Shown here: positions 1-5,741 of the stretch, one piece after another | Position numbering within the stretch: the first letter of the stretch is position 1 | Layout: each line of letters starts with the position of its first letter | Assembly: GCA_030666885.1 (NCBI GenBank) | Contig: DAOUWY010000138.1 | Location: 1 to 5,805, forward strand | Length of the DNA stretch: 5,805 nt | Origin: Methanosarcinales archaeon | GTDB lineage: Archaea; Halobacteriota; Methanosarcinia; Methanosarcinales; Methanocomedenaceae | Reading direction: 5' to 3' | Position numbers and translations under genes: made by a program | Notes under the pieces: generated by a model | Database searches by the model: none | What the model was told of the DNA's origin: nothing | The model's input: only the letters and a program-made list of their open reading frames with translations

Positions 1-195
1 GGTACGTTGTTCTATGTGCTGTCGGCGGGGAAGGGGGTGACTTCGGCGGCGTATACGGGGAATGATACCTACCTGGGGACGGGGTTCGTATTTGTGCTGG
101 CTCTGGGTATCGGACTGGGGGGGTGGCCGGGGGGGCCGGGGGAGAAGGAAGAAAAAGTAAAAGAAAATTTTCGAAAAAAAAGCACAAAAAAATGA
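1..195 (+). CDS. C-terminal fragment of an unrecognised membrane protein (5' end outside window)
   Basis: The reading frame is open at the left edge and ends at TGA 193-195, giving about 64 residues. A hydrophobic stretch ending in GFVFVLALGIGLGG is a likely membrane helix; the last 25 residues are a charged, Lys-rich tail after a Gly/Pro linker (GGWPGGPGEK). Codons in the first two thirds are strongly G-ending, then the tail becomes A-rich. The beginning (GT, aromatic/hydrophobic run, small residues, then a second helix) faintly recalls the first helices of aquaporin-type channels, but no NPA motif is present, so I do not assign it. Long G runs (117-123, 129-135, 138-142) precede the tail and could hide a frameshift or indel. 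Confidence 0.45.
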   Translation, partial: GTLFYVLSAGKGVTSAAYTGNDTYLGTGFVFVLALGIGLGGWPGGPGEKEEKVKENFRKKSTKK

Positions 196-218
196 AAGGA
201 CCCAAGGGTACTTTCATG

Positions 219-554
219 CTAAATAGTTTTATCTTTTTTTGCTGAAACAAATAAAATTAAAATGTAAGTAAAACTAAAAATTATCAGACACTCCCTCATT
301 GCAGTAACATAATCTATTTCTGATAAAATCGCATATATAATTCCCCAGATAACTCCTGCAATTGTAAATGAAATGCTTAATACTTCTATAATTTTTCGTA
401 TTGGATTTGTATGAATTGTATTTATAATGCCGGAATTCTATTCACTTATTTCACTATTTTTATTGCTGGTAACAGTCACTTGGTCAACTTGTATATTGAA
501 TGTACCACCATTACTTAGTTCGTGTTCAGTTTCTTCCTTTATAGAAGAAGGGAT
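219..554 (-). pseudogene. Remnant of a small two-helix membrane protein, interrupted by an in-frame TAG
   Basis: On the minus strand one frame stays open from just after TAA (555-557) to TAG 219-221 except for a single TAG at 438-440. The 5' part is hydrophilic (about 38 residues, with EETEHELSNGG and QVDQVTVTSNK). The 3' part is about 72 residues and carries two clear hydrophobic segments (VLSISFTIAGVIWGIIYAIL and ECLIIFSFTYILILFVSA) and the basic end AKKDKTI. No plausible ATG, GTG or TTG start with a ribosome binding site is seen for either half. I read it as a 5'-truncated, decayed gene whose upstream part was lost where an IS630-like end now sits (561-575). An alternative is amber read-through (pyrrolysine), but the missing start makes decay more likely. 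The family is not recognised. Confidence 0.45.
226..240 (+). terminator. Possible oligo-T archaeal terminator
   Basis: T-rich stretch (four T, then seven T) about 30 bases after the stop of the left-edge membrane-protein gene. Archaeal termination often needs only a T tract on the coding strand. No strong hairpin precedes it, and the same bases encode the end of the minus-strand remnant, so the call is weak. Confidence 0.3.
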
Positions 555-560
555 TTACGC

Positions 561-575
561 TTGACTTGACACTAG
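561..575. repeat. Solo IS630-type terminal inverted repeat (right-end orientation)
   Basis: TTGACTTGACACTAG here is the exact reverse complement of 5666-5680, which is the left end of an IS630-family element in this window. The arrangement fits an element lying to the left of 572, ending ...GACAC next to the TA target dinucleotide (573-574). No transposase remnant is visible inside it, so it is probably the surviving edge of an old copy or a deleted derivative. Confidence 0.5.
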
Positions 576-719
576 GCTTGAATTATAGTTTTATTTTCTG
601 TACACTGATTGAAGGATAAAGCCTGAGCATTCTGGTCGATGCCTCTGATTTCAGTCCGACCGTATTGACTGAGGTTATAGAGAATTATGCTCTTTAATTG
701 CTGATAAAATCCATAACCA
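576..719. other. Gene-free spacer
   Basis: No supported gene. On the plus strand, 25 codons between TAA 617-619 and TAA 695-697 read in a protein-like way (containing ILVDASDFSPT), but the segment is too short, and without a start, to identify. Confidence 0.4.
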
Positions 720-738
720 CCTAATTACTAAAATTAGG
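720..738. repeat. Perfect 7-bp hairpin at the hsdS stop codon
   Basis: CCTAATT (720-726) and AATTAGG (732-738) form a 7-bp stem with a 5-base loop, overlapping the TAA stop (734-736) of the minus-strand hsdS fragment. It could act as an RNA 3'-end structure. No T tract follows on the minus strand, so intrinsic termination is not evident. Confidence 0.35.
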
Positions 739-1000
739 CGCCAATGCGATTTAAAAAATATCGTACTGATTTTTTACCTATGACGACATCATTAATCAGG
801 GTTTTGCGCAGTTCTTTTAGTTTTTCGATTTGGGTATTGATGTTTTCGATGATGCGATCAATGTGGGCGGTTTTGGTGTCAAGGTAGGCGGCGATGGTTT
901 TTTGTTCGGGTTGTGGTGGTAAAGGAAGTAACAATCTTCTTATTCTATCCATATCCAAGCCAGGTTGTGCAGCTGCTAAAGAATACTGGTTGAAATTCAT
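734..1000 (-). pseudogene. hsdS: C-terminal fragment of type I restriction-modification specificity subunit
   Basis: HsdS recognises DNA for type I restriction-modification complexes. Only the end of the second target-recognition domain and the following conserved helix remain: AAQPGLDMDRIRRLLLPLPP, then QPEQKTIAAYLDTKTAHIDR, then the long helix (IIENINTQIEKLKELRKTLI). About 88 residues are left of a usual 400 or more. The final residues (VRYFLNRIGA) do not look like the normal HsdS tail. The first in-frame TTG (1019-1021) lies inside a MITE-like element, and homology begins only just past its edge near 1000, so the gene was cut there. There is no hsdM or hsdR in the window, so this is a dead relic or an orphan domain. 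Confidence 0.8.
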
Positions 1001-1111
1001 ACAGGCTGTCCAACAATTCAAAATCAGAAGAATAAGTAGATCGATTAGGGCTTTAAATCGAAAAATAAGCAGGAAAATTATTACTGGTAGTAATTGTTAG
1101 ACAGCCTCTAT
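999..1111. mobile_element. MITE-like element, 113 bp with 20-bp imperfect terminal inverted repeats
   Basis: The left end 999-1018 (ATACAGGCTGTCCAACAATT) and the right end 1092-1111 (AATTGTTAGACAGCCTCTAT) are inverted copies matching at 18 of 20 positions. Ends of the form AGGCTGTC-AACAATT resemble insertion-sequence termini. The 73-bp interior has no gene; a short inner inverted repeat (CGATT...AATCG) lies near 1041-1060. The element sits exactly where recognisable hsdS coding ends, which fits an insertion into that gene. A clear target-site duplication is not visible. It could be a miniature element or the residue of an internally deleted IS. Confidence 0.6.
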
Positions 1112-1229
1112 AGGTAAAAGACACATAATCCAATATTGCAAAATAAGTTCCATTTCAGAAATCCCTATTATTGATTGGATAACATTGTTTCTCTCCAAAT
1201 AGAGTGGCTAGCGCATTCAGGTATATTTT

Positions 1230-2036
1230 TTATATCTTGCACGATCCACAATAGATATCTTCCTGTATTTGATCGATCTTTGGGTCCTCACCGCACACGG
1301 GACACTGTGGGTTCTTACATATCCTGATCTCATCAAAGGTCATGTACATGGCATCGTAATATATCATCCTGCCCATTAGCAGTTCACCGATACCAAGCAA
1401 GTATTTTACCACCTCGGTAGCCTGGATAACACCAATGATACCAGGCAGCACACCCAGCACTCCCACTTCATGGCTTAAGGGGGCCACGCCCGGGGGTGGC
1501 GCATGTTCGAAAAGGCAGCGGTAGCAAGGTCCTTCTCCCGGGATAATTGTTGTGACCTGCCCCTCGAAACTGAAGATACTGCCATGTGACAGAGGAGTGT
1601 TTGTCAGCACGCAGGCATCGTTCACCATATACCGTGTGGCGAAATTATCAGAACAGTCCAACACTATTTCATAATCCTTGATAATATCTATGATATTTCC
1701 GGCATCCAGCCGGGTCTGATAGGGTATGACCTTTACGTCGGGGTTCAGTTTTTCCACGAACCCGGCTGCCGAGTACACTTTGGGTTTATCCACATTCCCG
1801 CCGTGTATAACCTGGCGCTGCAGGTTGCTCATGTCCACCACATCGTCATCCACGATGCCAAGCGTGCCTACTCCAGAGGCGGCAAGGTACTGGATGACCG
1901 GAGAACCCAGTCCTCCGGCACCGATGCATAGCACTTTTGAGTCAAGTAGTTTTTGCTGGCCTTTTTTGCCCACTTCCGGGAGCATGATGTTGCGTGAATA
2001 GCGCTTTATTTGTTCTTCATTTAATCTGCCGGGCAT
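1230..2036 (-). CDS. E1-like adenylyltransferase, MoeB/ThiF/HesA family
   Basis: 268 aa. Family members adenylate the C-terminal glycine of ubiquitin-fold sulfur carriers (MoaD, ThiS, archaeal SAMPs) for molybdopterin, thiamine or tRNA thiolation and, in archaea, protein conjugation. Visible features: N-terminal RYSRN with the conserved Arg15; nucleotide-binding GAGGLG (39-44); D63-D65; NLQRQ with Arg74; Lys86; the Mg-binding Asp in LDCSDNF (130). Two zinc pairs, C171-x-x-C174 and C245-x-x-C248, match MoeB. An additional CxxC (263/266) lies at the very C-terminus. The position that usually holds the catalytic Cys (SCxEAGVLG in relatives) is Ser188 (LSHEVGVLG). Length is typical. A strong AGGAGGATCA ribosome site supports the ATG at 2036. 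It lies 36 bp behind a zinc-ribbon gene, so the two are probably one operon. The exact carrier partner cannot be told from this window. Confidence 0.93.
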   Translation of the reverse strand: MPGRLNEEQIKRYSRNIMLPEVGKKGQQKLLDSKVLCIGAGGLGSPVIQYLAASGVGTLGIVDDDVVDMSNLQRQVIHGGNVDKPKVYSAAGFVEKLNPDVKVIPYQTRLDAGNIIDIIKDYEIVLDCSDNFATRYMVNDACVLTNTPLSHGSIFSFEGQVTTIIPGEGPCYRCLFEHAPPPGVAPLSHEVGVLGVLPGIIGVIQATEVVKYLLGIGELLMGRMIYYDAMYMTFDEIRICKNPQCPVCGEDPKIDQIQEDIYCGSCKI

Positions 2037-2041
2037 TTGAG

Positions 2042-2051
2042 TGATCCTCCT
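2042..2051 (-). promoter_or_regulatory. Strong ribosome binding site for the E1-like gene
   Basis: On the minus strand AGGAGGATCA, a long match to the anti-Shine-Dalgarno end of 16S rRNA, lies 5 bases before the ATG (2034-2036). It argues that the E1-like gene starts translation on its own rather than by read-through from the upstream gene. Confidence 0.8.
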
Positions 2052-2072
2052 GTGTTTTAATCTGGAAAATAA

Positions 2073-2270
2073 CTATATATATTTTTCCAACTTTTCTAAA
2101 AAAGTCTCTTTTATGACTCCAATAGTCCACACGGGTTGCAGTTCTACCGCAGCGATATTTTCGATCTCGCCTCTATCCAGCCAGACGCCCTTGCATTCAG
2201 GGCATATATCTATATCCACACCATACCGTTCTACCTCTTTCATAGGTGATTCACATACCGGACAATCCAT
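2073..2270 (-). CDS. Small zinc-ribbon protein (TFIIB-type zinc finger domain)
   Basis: 65 aa from the ATG at 2268-2270. It has two CxxC knuckles, C3-P-V-C6 and C23-P-E-C26, followed by GVWLDRGEIENI. This is the hallmark of the small zf-TFIIB family (CPxC ... CPxCxGxWLDxGE). The C-terminal 25 residues are a short amphipathic segment (KETFLEKLEKYI). An upstream in-frame ATG (2304-2306) would add 12 residues, but GAGGTG five bases before the inner ATG fixes the start there. The function of this family is unknown; it probably binds zinc and may bind nucleic acid or protein. It is the first gene of an operon with the E1-like gene 36 bp downstream. It has no C-terminal Gly-Gly and so is not itself an obvious sulfur carrier. 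Its TAG stop is in frame with the downstream gene. Confidence 0.85.
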   Translation of the reverse strand: MDCPVCESPMKEVERYGVDIDICPECKGVWLDRGEIENIAAVELQPVWTIGVIKETFLEKLEKYI

Positions 2271-2275
2271 ACTTG

Positions 2276-2281
2276 CACCTC
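2276..2281 (-). promoter_or_regulatory. Ribosome binding site that decides the zinc-ribbon start
   Basis: GAGGTG on the minus strand, five bases upstream of ATG 2268-2270. It lies inside the longer possible reading frame and therefore favours the 65-aa product over a 77-aa one. Confidence 0.75.
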
Positions 2282-2305
2282 TTTTTTTTCTTAATGAATA
2301 TGTCA

Positions 2306-2319
2306 AAATTTAAATAAGT
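2306..2319 (-). promoter_or_regulatory. Probable archaeal TATA box for the zinc-ribbon / E1-like operon
   Basis: ACTTATTTAAATTT on the minus strand lies about 40 bases before the zinc-ribbon ATG. It is a good archaeal TATA-like sequence and would place the transcript start near 2285, leaving a short leader that contains the ribosome site. Confidence 0.45.
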
Positions 2320-2321
2320 TA

Positions 2322-2331
2322 TCATATATTC
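2322..2331 (+). promoter_or_regulatory. Possible TATA box for the plus-strand purE relic and sua5 direction
   Basis: TCATATATTC lies 31 to 40 bases before the ATG of the purE relic and is back to back with the minus-strand TATA box. It may be the old purE promoter, still able to drive transcription through to sua5. Confidence 0.35.
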
Positions 2332-2361
2332 TCATATTGCTGGATACTTGAGAGATTATAC

Positions 2362-2580
2362 ATGATGATTGACGTAGCAGTGTTACTTGGAAGCAAACCT
2401 GACCGGGATATTTCAGAAAAAACCATCGGGATATTTGATTAATCCGGTATCGAATATACCATTGCAGGACTGGCTGCCCGGATAATTGCTGCCGGTGACA
2501 AGTAACAGCGAGATAAGCTGGCAGCCCATAGAATAGAACTGGCAGAGCAGTCATTGCAGGATTCACAAACCTTATTTTAG
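2362..2580 (+). pseudogene. purE: Decayed purE (N5-carboxyaminoimidazole ribonucleotide mutase / AIR carboxylase) with internal deletion
   Basis: PurE acts in de novo purine synthesis. One frame from ATG 2362 reads the typical PurE N-terminus (VAVLLGSKPDRDISEKTIGI, then FD, stop, SGIEY) and then jumps directly to the typical PurE C-terminus (AGLAARIIAAGDK, stop, QRDKLAAHRIELAEQSLQDS). In-frame TAA codons at 2440-2442 and 2503-2505 precede the final TAG at 2578-2580. The middle of the protein, about 90 residues that hold most of the active site, is missing near 2460. Both halves stay in the same frame, so the deletion was a multiple of three, or decay by point stops followed. The product cannot be functional. 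A working purE is presumably elsewhere in the genome. Assignment rests on my recognition of both ends. Confidence 0.75.
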
Positions 2581-2624
2581 GAGGCAGGCATTAACTAGTA
2601 CCTGATTTATTTGGAGCAATTTCA

Positions 2625-2714
2625 ATGCTGAAAGAATATATCGACCTGGGATACAAACCTACGAAACAGGATTTTGTCTGTGAATACCACATCGAACCGG
2701 CACAGGGCAATTAA
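2625..2714 (+). pseudogene. rbcL: N-terminal stub of an archaeal form III RuBisCO large subunit
   Basis: 29 codons from ATG 2625 to TAA 2712-2714, with GGAG eight bases upstream. The product contains EYIDLGYKPTKQDFVCEYHI followed by EPAQG, which lines up with the start of archaeal RuBisCO (pattern FVDLxYxP...D.L.....EP.G). The next expected block (AAESSIGTW) is absent; coding stops and sua5 begins 20 bases later. In archaea form III RuBisCO recycles nucleoside-derived ribulose bisphosphate in AMP metabolism. The stub is far too short to be active and is probably the 5' end of a gene removed by deletion. The short length makes the assignment less certain than for purE. Confidence 0.55.
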
Positions 2715-2733
2715 ATTTACTTCTTACAGGACA

Positions 2734-3807
2734 ATGAACAGCAGTACACATGTTTTTAAAATAGGCACTAACAACCTGGAAGAGGTTATCAGGACAGCCG
2801 CCGCGATCATTAAAAATGGCGGCACAGTTGCATTTCCCACTGAGACCGTATACGGCCTGGGTGCAGATGCTTTAAACCCGGATGCGGTTCGCAAGATTTT
2901 CAAGGCAAAAGGGCGGCCTCAGGATAATCCACTTATCGTACACATTTCAGACATAGAGCAACTGGATGTGATCGCAAGTGATGTACCTGGCAGCGCCCGT
3001 GACCTGATGGATGCTTTCTGGCCCGGCCCCCTTACCATGATATTCAAGCGTAAGGATATTGTGCCGGACATCACCACATGCGGGCTGGATACAGTGGCGG
3101 TAAGGATGCCTGACAATCCCCTGGCCCTGGGATTGATAAAAGAGGCAGGTACGCCCATTGCCGCACCCAGTGCCAATATCTCGGGCAGGCCCAGCCCAAC
3201 CAGGGCAGAGCATGTGATTTCTGACCTTTCTGGCAGGATCGATGCGGTGATCGATGGCGGGGCTGTGCGCGTGGGTGTGGAATCTACTGTACTGGATATG
3301 ACCCCGGACATTCCTGTGCTGCTAAGACCGGGCGGGGTCAGTATTGATATGATAAGGGAATACGTGAGTGAGGTGCTTATTGGTTATACTGACAGGCCAG
3401 CCGGTGCAGGTGAAATTGTCAGGTCACCAGGCATGAAATATACCCATTATTCGCCTGAGACCAGACTGGTGCTGGTTATGGGGAATAGCAGTGCTGTTGT
3501 GGATAAGATATGTGAGCTGGCCAGGGAGTACGGGCATAGGAATATCCGGGTGGGGCTGCTGGTGACCGGTGAGACTGCCTGGGCTAAAGAGATGGCCGGA
3601 TATGTGTCGTCTGATGGGGTGTTCCTGCTGGGAAGCAGGTACGATGCCTCTGCAATTGCCAGTAATCTTTTTGCTGGTCTGCGATATCTGGATATGGAAG
3701 ATACAGATGTGATCATAGCAGACGGTTCGATGGGGATCGACGGGATTGGGGCTGCGGTCCTTAACAGATTGAAAAAAGCAGCTGATGAATTAATTGAAGT
3801 AAATTAA
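2734..3807 (+). CDS. sua5: Threonylcarbamoyl-AMP synthase, Sua5 (YrdC plus Sua5 domains)
   Basis: 357 aa. The cytosolic enzyme makes threonylcarbamoyl-AMP from threonine, bicarbonate and ATP; the KEOPS complex then transfers the group to tRNA A37 (t6A). YrdC domain, residues about 14-210: FPTETVYGLGADA (34-46), KIFKAKGRPQDNPLIVH (54-70), FWPGPLT (95-101), VAVRMPDNP (121-129), PSANISGRPSPT (145-156), GVESTVLDM (181-189) and LLRPGGVS (197-203). The linker SPGMKYTHYSP (231-241) is the conserved signature closing the active site. The C-terminal Sua5 domain follows, ending in DGSMGIDGIGAAVLNRLKKAA. Length matches archaeal two-domain Sua5. The frame extends upstream to a TTG at 2674 inside the RuBisCO stub, but homology begins after ATG 2734, preceded by a weak AGGA. 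A small membrane-protein gene follows within 15 bp and is probably cotranscribed. Confidence 0.95.
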   Translation: MNSSTHVFKIGTNNLEEVIRTAAAIIKNGGTVAFPTETVYGLGADALNPDAVRKIFKAKGRPQDNPLIVHISDIEQLDVIASDVPGSARDLMDAFWPGPLTMIFKRKDIVPDITTCGLDTVAVRMPDNPLALGLIKEAGTPIAAPSANISGRPSPTRAEHVISDLSGRIDAVIDGGAVRVGVESTVLDMTPDIPVLLRPGGVSIDMIREYVSEVLIGYTDRPAGAGEIVRSPGMKYTHYSPETRLVLVMGNSSAVVDKICELAREYGHRNIRVGLLVTGETAWAKEMAGYVSSDGVFLLGSRYDASAIASNLFAGLRYLDMEDTDVIIADGSMGIDGIGAAVLNRLKKAADELIEVN

Positions 3808-3822
3808 CAGGATGTGATCTTT

Positions 3823-4059
3823 GTGAAACCTGAGAAGAAGGAGAATTTGACTGAAAGACAGAAATATATTGCCATACTTACTCGAAACAGGCAGTTAACC
3901 AAAGTAAACCTCATAATTCTTGGCAGTGGGTTGGTGCTTACGATGGCGGGTTTTGAGGATGTTGGAAGTGTTATTGTGTGGGTAGGTATCGTAATATTCG
4001 TATTTACACTGTTTTCTAATATTGCGGCAAAAAAGATGTTACGAAATTTGGGTAAATGA
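3823..4059 (+). CDS. Small two-helix membrane protein, function unknown
   Basis: 78 aa from GTG 3823; a GTG at 3814 would add three residues. GGATGTGATC (3810-3819), one mismatch from the full Shine-Dalgarno consensus GGAGGTGATC, sits just before GTG 3823 and favours it. A charged N-terminus (KPEKKENLTERQKYIAILTR) is followed by two hydrophobic segments (VNLIILGSGLVLTMAGF and VGSVIVWVGIVIFVFTLF) and a basic tail (KKMLRNLGK). No cysteine, no catalytic motif and no family I recognise. It starts 15 bp after the sua5 stop, so it is probably in the same transcript; this says little about its role. Confidence 0.7.
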   Translation: MKPEKKENLTERQKYIAILTRNRQLTKVNLIILGSGLVLTMAGFEDVGSVIVWVGIVIFVFTLFSNIAAKKMLRNLGK

Positions 4060-4509
4060 TACGACAAATGCTGCAAATGAAATTGTGGAACGGTAGGCAT
4101 GGGGCGAATGACTCATCATTGAAGAAGAGAAAATGGAACTCATAGAGGAAATAAAAAAACCTGGCAGAGCTTAAAAGCCGGGGTGCGTAGTAAATATATT
4201 TTCTGTTATTTTGCCCTTGAATTGGGAGACCTTTTCAGACCTCAGATTTAATATGTTTAACTGTTAAATTTACACTGAGCTTACTGATTTCGAAATAATT
4301 CAAGTGACTAAAAAATGATAGATCGCAAAAGGTGAAACTTTTTGAGACCTGAAATGATATTGTCCTAGTCAGGATAATTGTGGCATCTTTTTTAAATAAA
4401 TATTATCTCAGAGCAATTTTTATAACCATGAATTATTTATCAAGCATTGCATGGAATAATAAATACAAGTAAAAAATGTGCTTTCATTGAAAACTGCACA
4501 TAAAAACAG
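4060..4509. other. Gene-poor A+T-rich spacer with a possible short gene relic
   Basis: No intact gene. At 4133-4190 (+) the bases read MELIEEIK-NLAELKSRGA if one A is removed from the A7 run 4153-4159. This resembles the start of a SHOCT-type helix (leucine-rich, EEIKxLAELKxxG), but the usual continuation is missing. T-rich sequence at 4197-4212 could terminate the sua5 transcript. A 13-bp palindrome, TTTAACTGTTAAA, lies at 4256-4268. AGACCT occurs three times between 4227 and 4348 without clear spacing. No tRNA or attachment site was recognised next to the recombinase. Confidence 0.4.
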
Positions 4510-5667
4510 TTATTGACAGCTGATTTTAACACTGTCATGGATGCGTTTTTTATCATTCAGTGGGGGATTGTTCATTATACTAAGATTCTTCATGACTTCC
4601 TGAACTACACCTGATATGACAAATTGAAGAGCATAAGGATCCATTACTATTGGTTCAGCAGTTCTATAGCTGATGTTATCCTTATTATCCATAACCTCAG
4701 CATAAGAAATCTGGGTACAGGGTTCCAGGGCAGTATTTTCATTTTCAATCAGACCATGTTTTTCAAGCATCTTTTTTTCAATGTCACCACCACTTAGATG
4801 CACATAGACGCCAGCCATCCTGCTGCTCCCTGACCATCCGGCTATTATCTTGAGTTCCGACTCTGTGAAATCCTTTGCCAATTCAGTTAACCTGGTATGC
4901 CTGAATAGGTGCGGGTGAACCCTTTTTTCTATACCGGCTTTTTTGGCCAGATATTTGATGATTTTTCCCAGCCCAGCACCATTAATTTCTTTTCCAAAAT
5001 TACTATTAGATAGACTGATGAAAAGGGGTTTTTCTCTGTCATGTTTCAAGGGGTGATTATTAACCCAATTCCCTATATCCTGGACATAATCAATGAGCCT
5101 TACCCTCCGCATCCCTGTTTTACCATTTACGATAATAACAGCACCGTATTCATCAAAGACAATGTCCTTAAGTCTCAGAGTTGCAATTTCCCCAACCCTA
5201 CAGGCACTTTCATAGAGCAATAGGACCAAGGCCCTATCCCTCAGGTTGTCCGCAGCATCTACCATGCTGTTAATCTCATCTTTTGTCAGTAGATCAGTGG
5301 GGAGTTTATTGTCTTTGCTTTTTACTGAGGTTTTTATCCATCGCACATTTGCCGGGTATATATCCGAATTATAGAGCCATTTAAAGAATGATTTTAAAAA
5401 TGCGCCTTTGGTTGACCAGGTTTTTGGCTGCAGTTCTCCAAGCGATACAAAAAAGTTATCGATATCCTCTTTAGTCATGACTTTGAAATCTTTGTCTATG
5501 AATAATGCAAGCTGTTTGAGGGCCATAAGCCGAGCTGCACGGGTGCCCAAGGTTAGCTGTTGAAGATTCCCGTATGTGTCGTATTTTTTGAGGATATCAC
5601 GGTTAGCCTGGCTTATCCTGGAATTCGCAAGGATCCTATCTATATTTCTTTTATATCCTTCCTGGCT
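4510..5667 (-). pseudogene. Tyrosine recombinase/integrase (XerC/D-like), 5'-truncated by an IS630-family insertion
   Basis: Tyrosine recombinases cut and rejoin DNA through a 3'-phosphotyrosine. The frame is open from 4510 to the IS edge at 5667 (about 385 codons, interior stop-free). The first possible start in it is TTG 5550, but clearly homologous coding continues upstream (GYKRNIDRILANSRISQANR at about 5598-5655), so the native start lies beyond the insertion. The SAM-like core-binding domain is followed by a complete catalytic set, numbered from TTG 5550: Arg118 (ACRVGEIATL), Lys144 (NGKTG), His214-x-x-Arg217 (HPHLFRHT), Trp239 (IIAGWSGSS), Tyr249 (VYVHLS). About 97 residues follow the Tyr; the CxxC zinc ribbon that many archaeal relatives carry there is not seen. 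A shortened protein from TTG 5550 might still be made, but it would lack part of the DNA-binding domain. No attachment site or tRNA is visible nearby. Confidence 0.85.
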
Positions 5668-5698
5668 AGTGTCAAGTCAATCCTATAATGTTGTAAAG

Positions 5699-5706
5699 TA
5701 TTTAAT
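5699..5706 (+). promoter_or_regulatory. Possible TATA box for the IS transposase
   Basis: TATTTAAT lies 35 bases upstream of the transposase ATG, fitting an archaeal TATA box with a short leader. AAGGGG (5729-5734) may serve as ribosome site. Confidence 0.3.
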
Positions 5707-5741
5707 GTATGTTCTTCATACTCAACATAAGGGGATTGAAT

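Noticed and set aside
620..694. Plus-strand 25-codon stretch containing ILVDASDFSPT, slightly like the start of a universal stress protein
   Set aside because: It is bounded by stops on both sides, has no start codon, and its similarity is too short to separate from chance.
894..1100. Plus-strand frame across the hsdS relic and the MITE
   Set aside because: It is antisense to recognisable HsdS sequence and spans the inverted repeats; no start signal supports it.
2271..2306. Longer 77-aa start for the zinc-ribbon protein
   Set aside because: GAGGTG lies just before the inner ATG and the extra residues overlap promoter-proximal A-rich sequence.
2674..2733. 20-residue upstream extension of sua5 from TTG 2674
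   Set aside because: It overlaps the RuBisCO stub, has no homology to Sua5 and no good ribosome site; ATG 2734 fits the family start.
2919..3311. Long minus-strand frames opposite sua5, and the plus-strand frame opposite the E1-like gene
   Set aside because: They are antisense shadows of strongly conserved genes and show no protein-like features or ribosome sites.
4060..4509. CRISPR array, tRNA or attachment site beside the recombinase
   Set aside because: No regularly spaced repeats, no cloverleaf and no tRNA-like T-loop were found; AGACCT copies are too short and irregular.
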